Made by a program: the position numbers and the translations under genes
Origin: Pseudonocardia sp. MH-G8
GTDB taxonomy: Bacteria; Actinomycetota; Actinomycetes; Mycobacteriales; Pseudonocardiaceae
Direction: 5' to 3'
DNA: 64,000 nucleotides
Assembly: GCF_002262885.1 (NCBI RefSeq)
Contig: NZ_NKYF01000003.1
Span: forward strand, 62,001-126,000
Part shown: in pieces, positions 63,261 through 64,000 of the stretch
How the letters are laid out: each line of letters starts with the position of its first letter
Position numbering within the stretch: position 1 is the first letter of the stretch
Notes under the pieces: generated by a model
Database searches by the model: none
What the model was told of the DNA's origin: nothing
Seen by the model: the letters and a program-made list of their open reading frames with translations, nothing else

Positions 63261-64000
63261 TCAGTACTCGACCCGCTCGCGGCGGCCCATCCGCAGGAAG
63301 GGGACCGCCAGCACCAACGTCACCAGGCAGAGCGCGACCCCGATCGCCGACGCGTAGCCGAACCGGCCGTCGGTGAAGGCGGCGCGGTAGAGGTACTGCG
63401 CCACCACCTCGGTGGACCCGTCCGGCCCGCCGTCGGGAAGGATCACCTGCAGCAACGCGAAGCCGTCGAGCATCAGGATCCCGAGGTAGACGTACGAGGT
63501 CTTGAGCGTGTCGGTGATCATCGGCAGCGTGATGCTGCGGAACGTGCGGAACCGGCCGGCGCCGTCGAGCACCGCGGCCTCGAACACGTCGGTGGGCAGC
63601 GACTTCATCGCCGCGCTGAACACCACGTAGTAGAAACCGACGTAGATCCAGATCAGGACGGCCATCACGGCCGGCAGTGCGAACGTCGTGTCCCCGAGCC
63701 ACGCGCGGGTCAGCCACTCGAAGCCGGCCACGCGCAGCAGCCCGTTGAGCAGCCCGGCCTGCGGGTTGTAGAAGAACCCGAACAGCACGCCCGCGATCAC
63801 CAGCGGCACGACGTGCGGGAAGAAGAACACCACCTGGTAGAAGCGCGAGCCCCGGACGCCACCGCGTCCGGCACCGCGCCGTCCCCCCAGCGTGGTCATG
63901 CTGGCGAGGAACAGCGCGATGCCGAGCGTCACGAGCGGCACCACGATCAGCATCTGCAGGTTGTGCGACATCGCCCGCCAGAAGCGGCCGTCGCCCGCCA
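63261..64000 (-). CDS. Sugar ABC importer, permease (MalF-like), 5' end outside window
   Basis: The frame continues past base 64000 (AGDGRFWRAMSHNLQMLIVV), so the N-terminal helix or more is missing. The visible 246 residues have several helices and the EAA loop TDVFEAAVLDGAGRFRTFRS followed by ITLPMITDTLKTSYVYLGIL. FQ..NPQAGLLN-type loop is FGFFYNPQAGLLNGLLRVAG. It pairs with the downstream permease as a CUT1 sugar importer; the binding protein gene should lie upstream of the window edge. Confidence 0.92.
   Translation of the reverse strand, partial: AGDGRFWRAMSHNLQMLIVVPLVTLGIALFLASMTTLGGRRGAGRGGVRGSRFYQVVFFFPHVVPLVIAGVLFGFFYNPQAGLLNGLLRVAGFEWLTRAWLGDTTFALPAVMAVLIWIYVGFYYVVFSAAMKSLPTDVFEAAVLDGAGRFRTFRSITLPMITDTLKTSYVYLGILMLDGFALLQVILPDGGPDGSTEVVAQYLYRAAFTDGRFGYASAIGVALCLVTLVLAVPFLRMGRRERVEY

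Overview
The window is one 64 kb piece of a chromosome from a very GC-rich actinobacterium, most likely of the family Pseudonocardiaceae (a Pseudonocardia-like organism). The support is: dense GTG and ATG starts with 4-base GTGA/ATGA overlaps; a mycothiol-dependent maleylpyruvate isomerase-type protein; F420-type oxidoreductases; XRE/DUF5753 plus DUF397 regulators; a furA-katA pair behind a mycobacterial-type FurA promoter; and the tadA, recR-ybaB-dnaX and Ku-ligase neighbourhoods usual in this group. The genus is an inference; no 16S gene is present.

Layout. 1-2651: end of a GH38 alpha-mannosidase followed by a six-hairpin glycosidase. 2708-4690: furA-katA, oxidative stress. 4734-8492: MFS exporter, an exported endonuclease/phosphatase-fold protein, an ArsR regulator and an LLM flavin oxidoreductase. 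8519-10908: lysC-asd (aspartate family amino acids). 11222-13747: helicase-associated protein and a small membrane protein. 13875-15818: leuA behind a leucine leader peptide. 15872-21734: a five-gene peptide/nickel-type ABC importer. 21855-25343: two tandem cassettes, each made of a DUF397 protein, an XRE/DUF5753 regulator and a divergently encoded small single-span membrane protein, with an identical TGCAATTGCA palindrome over the promoter of each cassette. 25372-30133: recR, ybaB, an amidase and dnaX. 31165-31619: divergent SRP RNA and tRNA-Ser(GGA), with the tail of a dead tyrosine integrase beside the tRNA. 31809-37048: a possible island with an F420-type reductase, TetR regulator, monooxygenase, an HTH_38/MarR-type regulator divergent from a cytochrome P450, and a hydrolase. 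37154-37545: a guanidine-III riboswitch and its SMR exporter. 38066-45136: deaminase, second P450, two methyltransferases, tRNA-Ser(CGA) and a polar amino-acid ABC importer. 45242-50461: hydrolase, tadA and partner, M20 peptidase and amidase. 50574-50880: a cluster of degenerate palindromes. 50929-53745: prephenate dehydrogenase, then an antibiotic-resistance-type ABC-F protein behind a seven-codon leader peptide and attenuator. 54511-56381: a ligase-only LigD and Ku. 56453-64000: LCP cell-wall ligase, VOC protein, several small-family proteins, an esterase and the start of a sugar ABC importer.

The points most worth following are the duplicated XRE/DUF397/small-membrane-protein cassettes, the leader-peptide attenuator in front of the ABC-F gene, the intergenic palindrome cluster, and a recurring leaderless promoter arrangement (TANNNT, then 6-8 nt, then the start codon). 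All calls come from reading the sequence; no database search was run.
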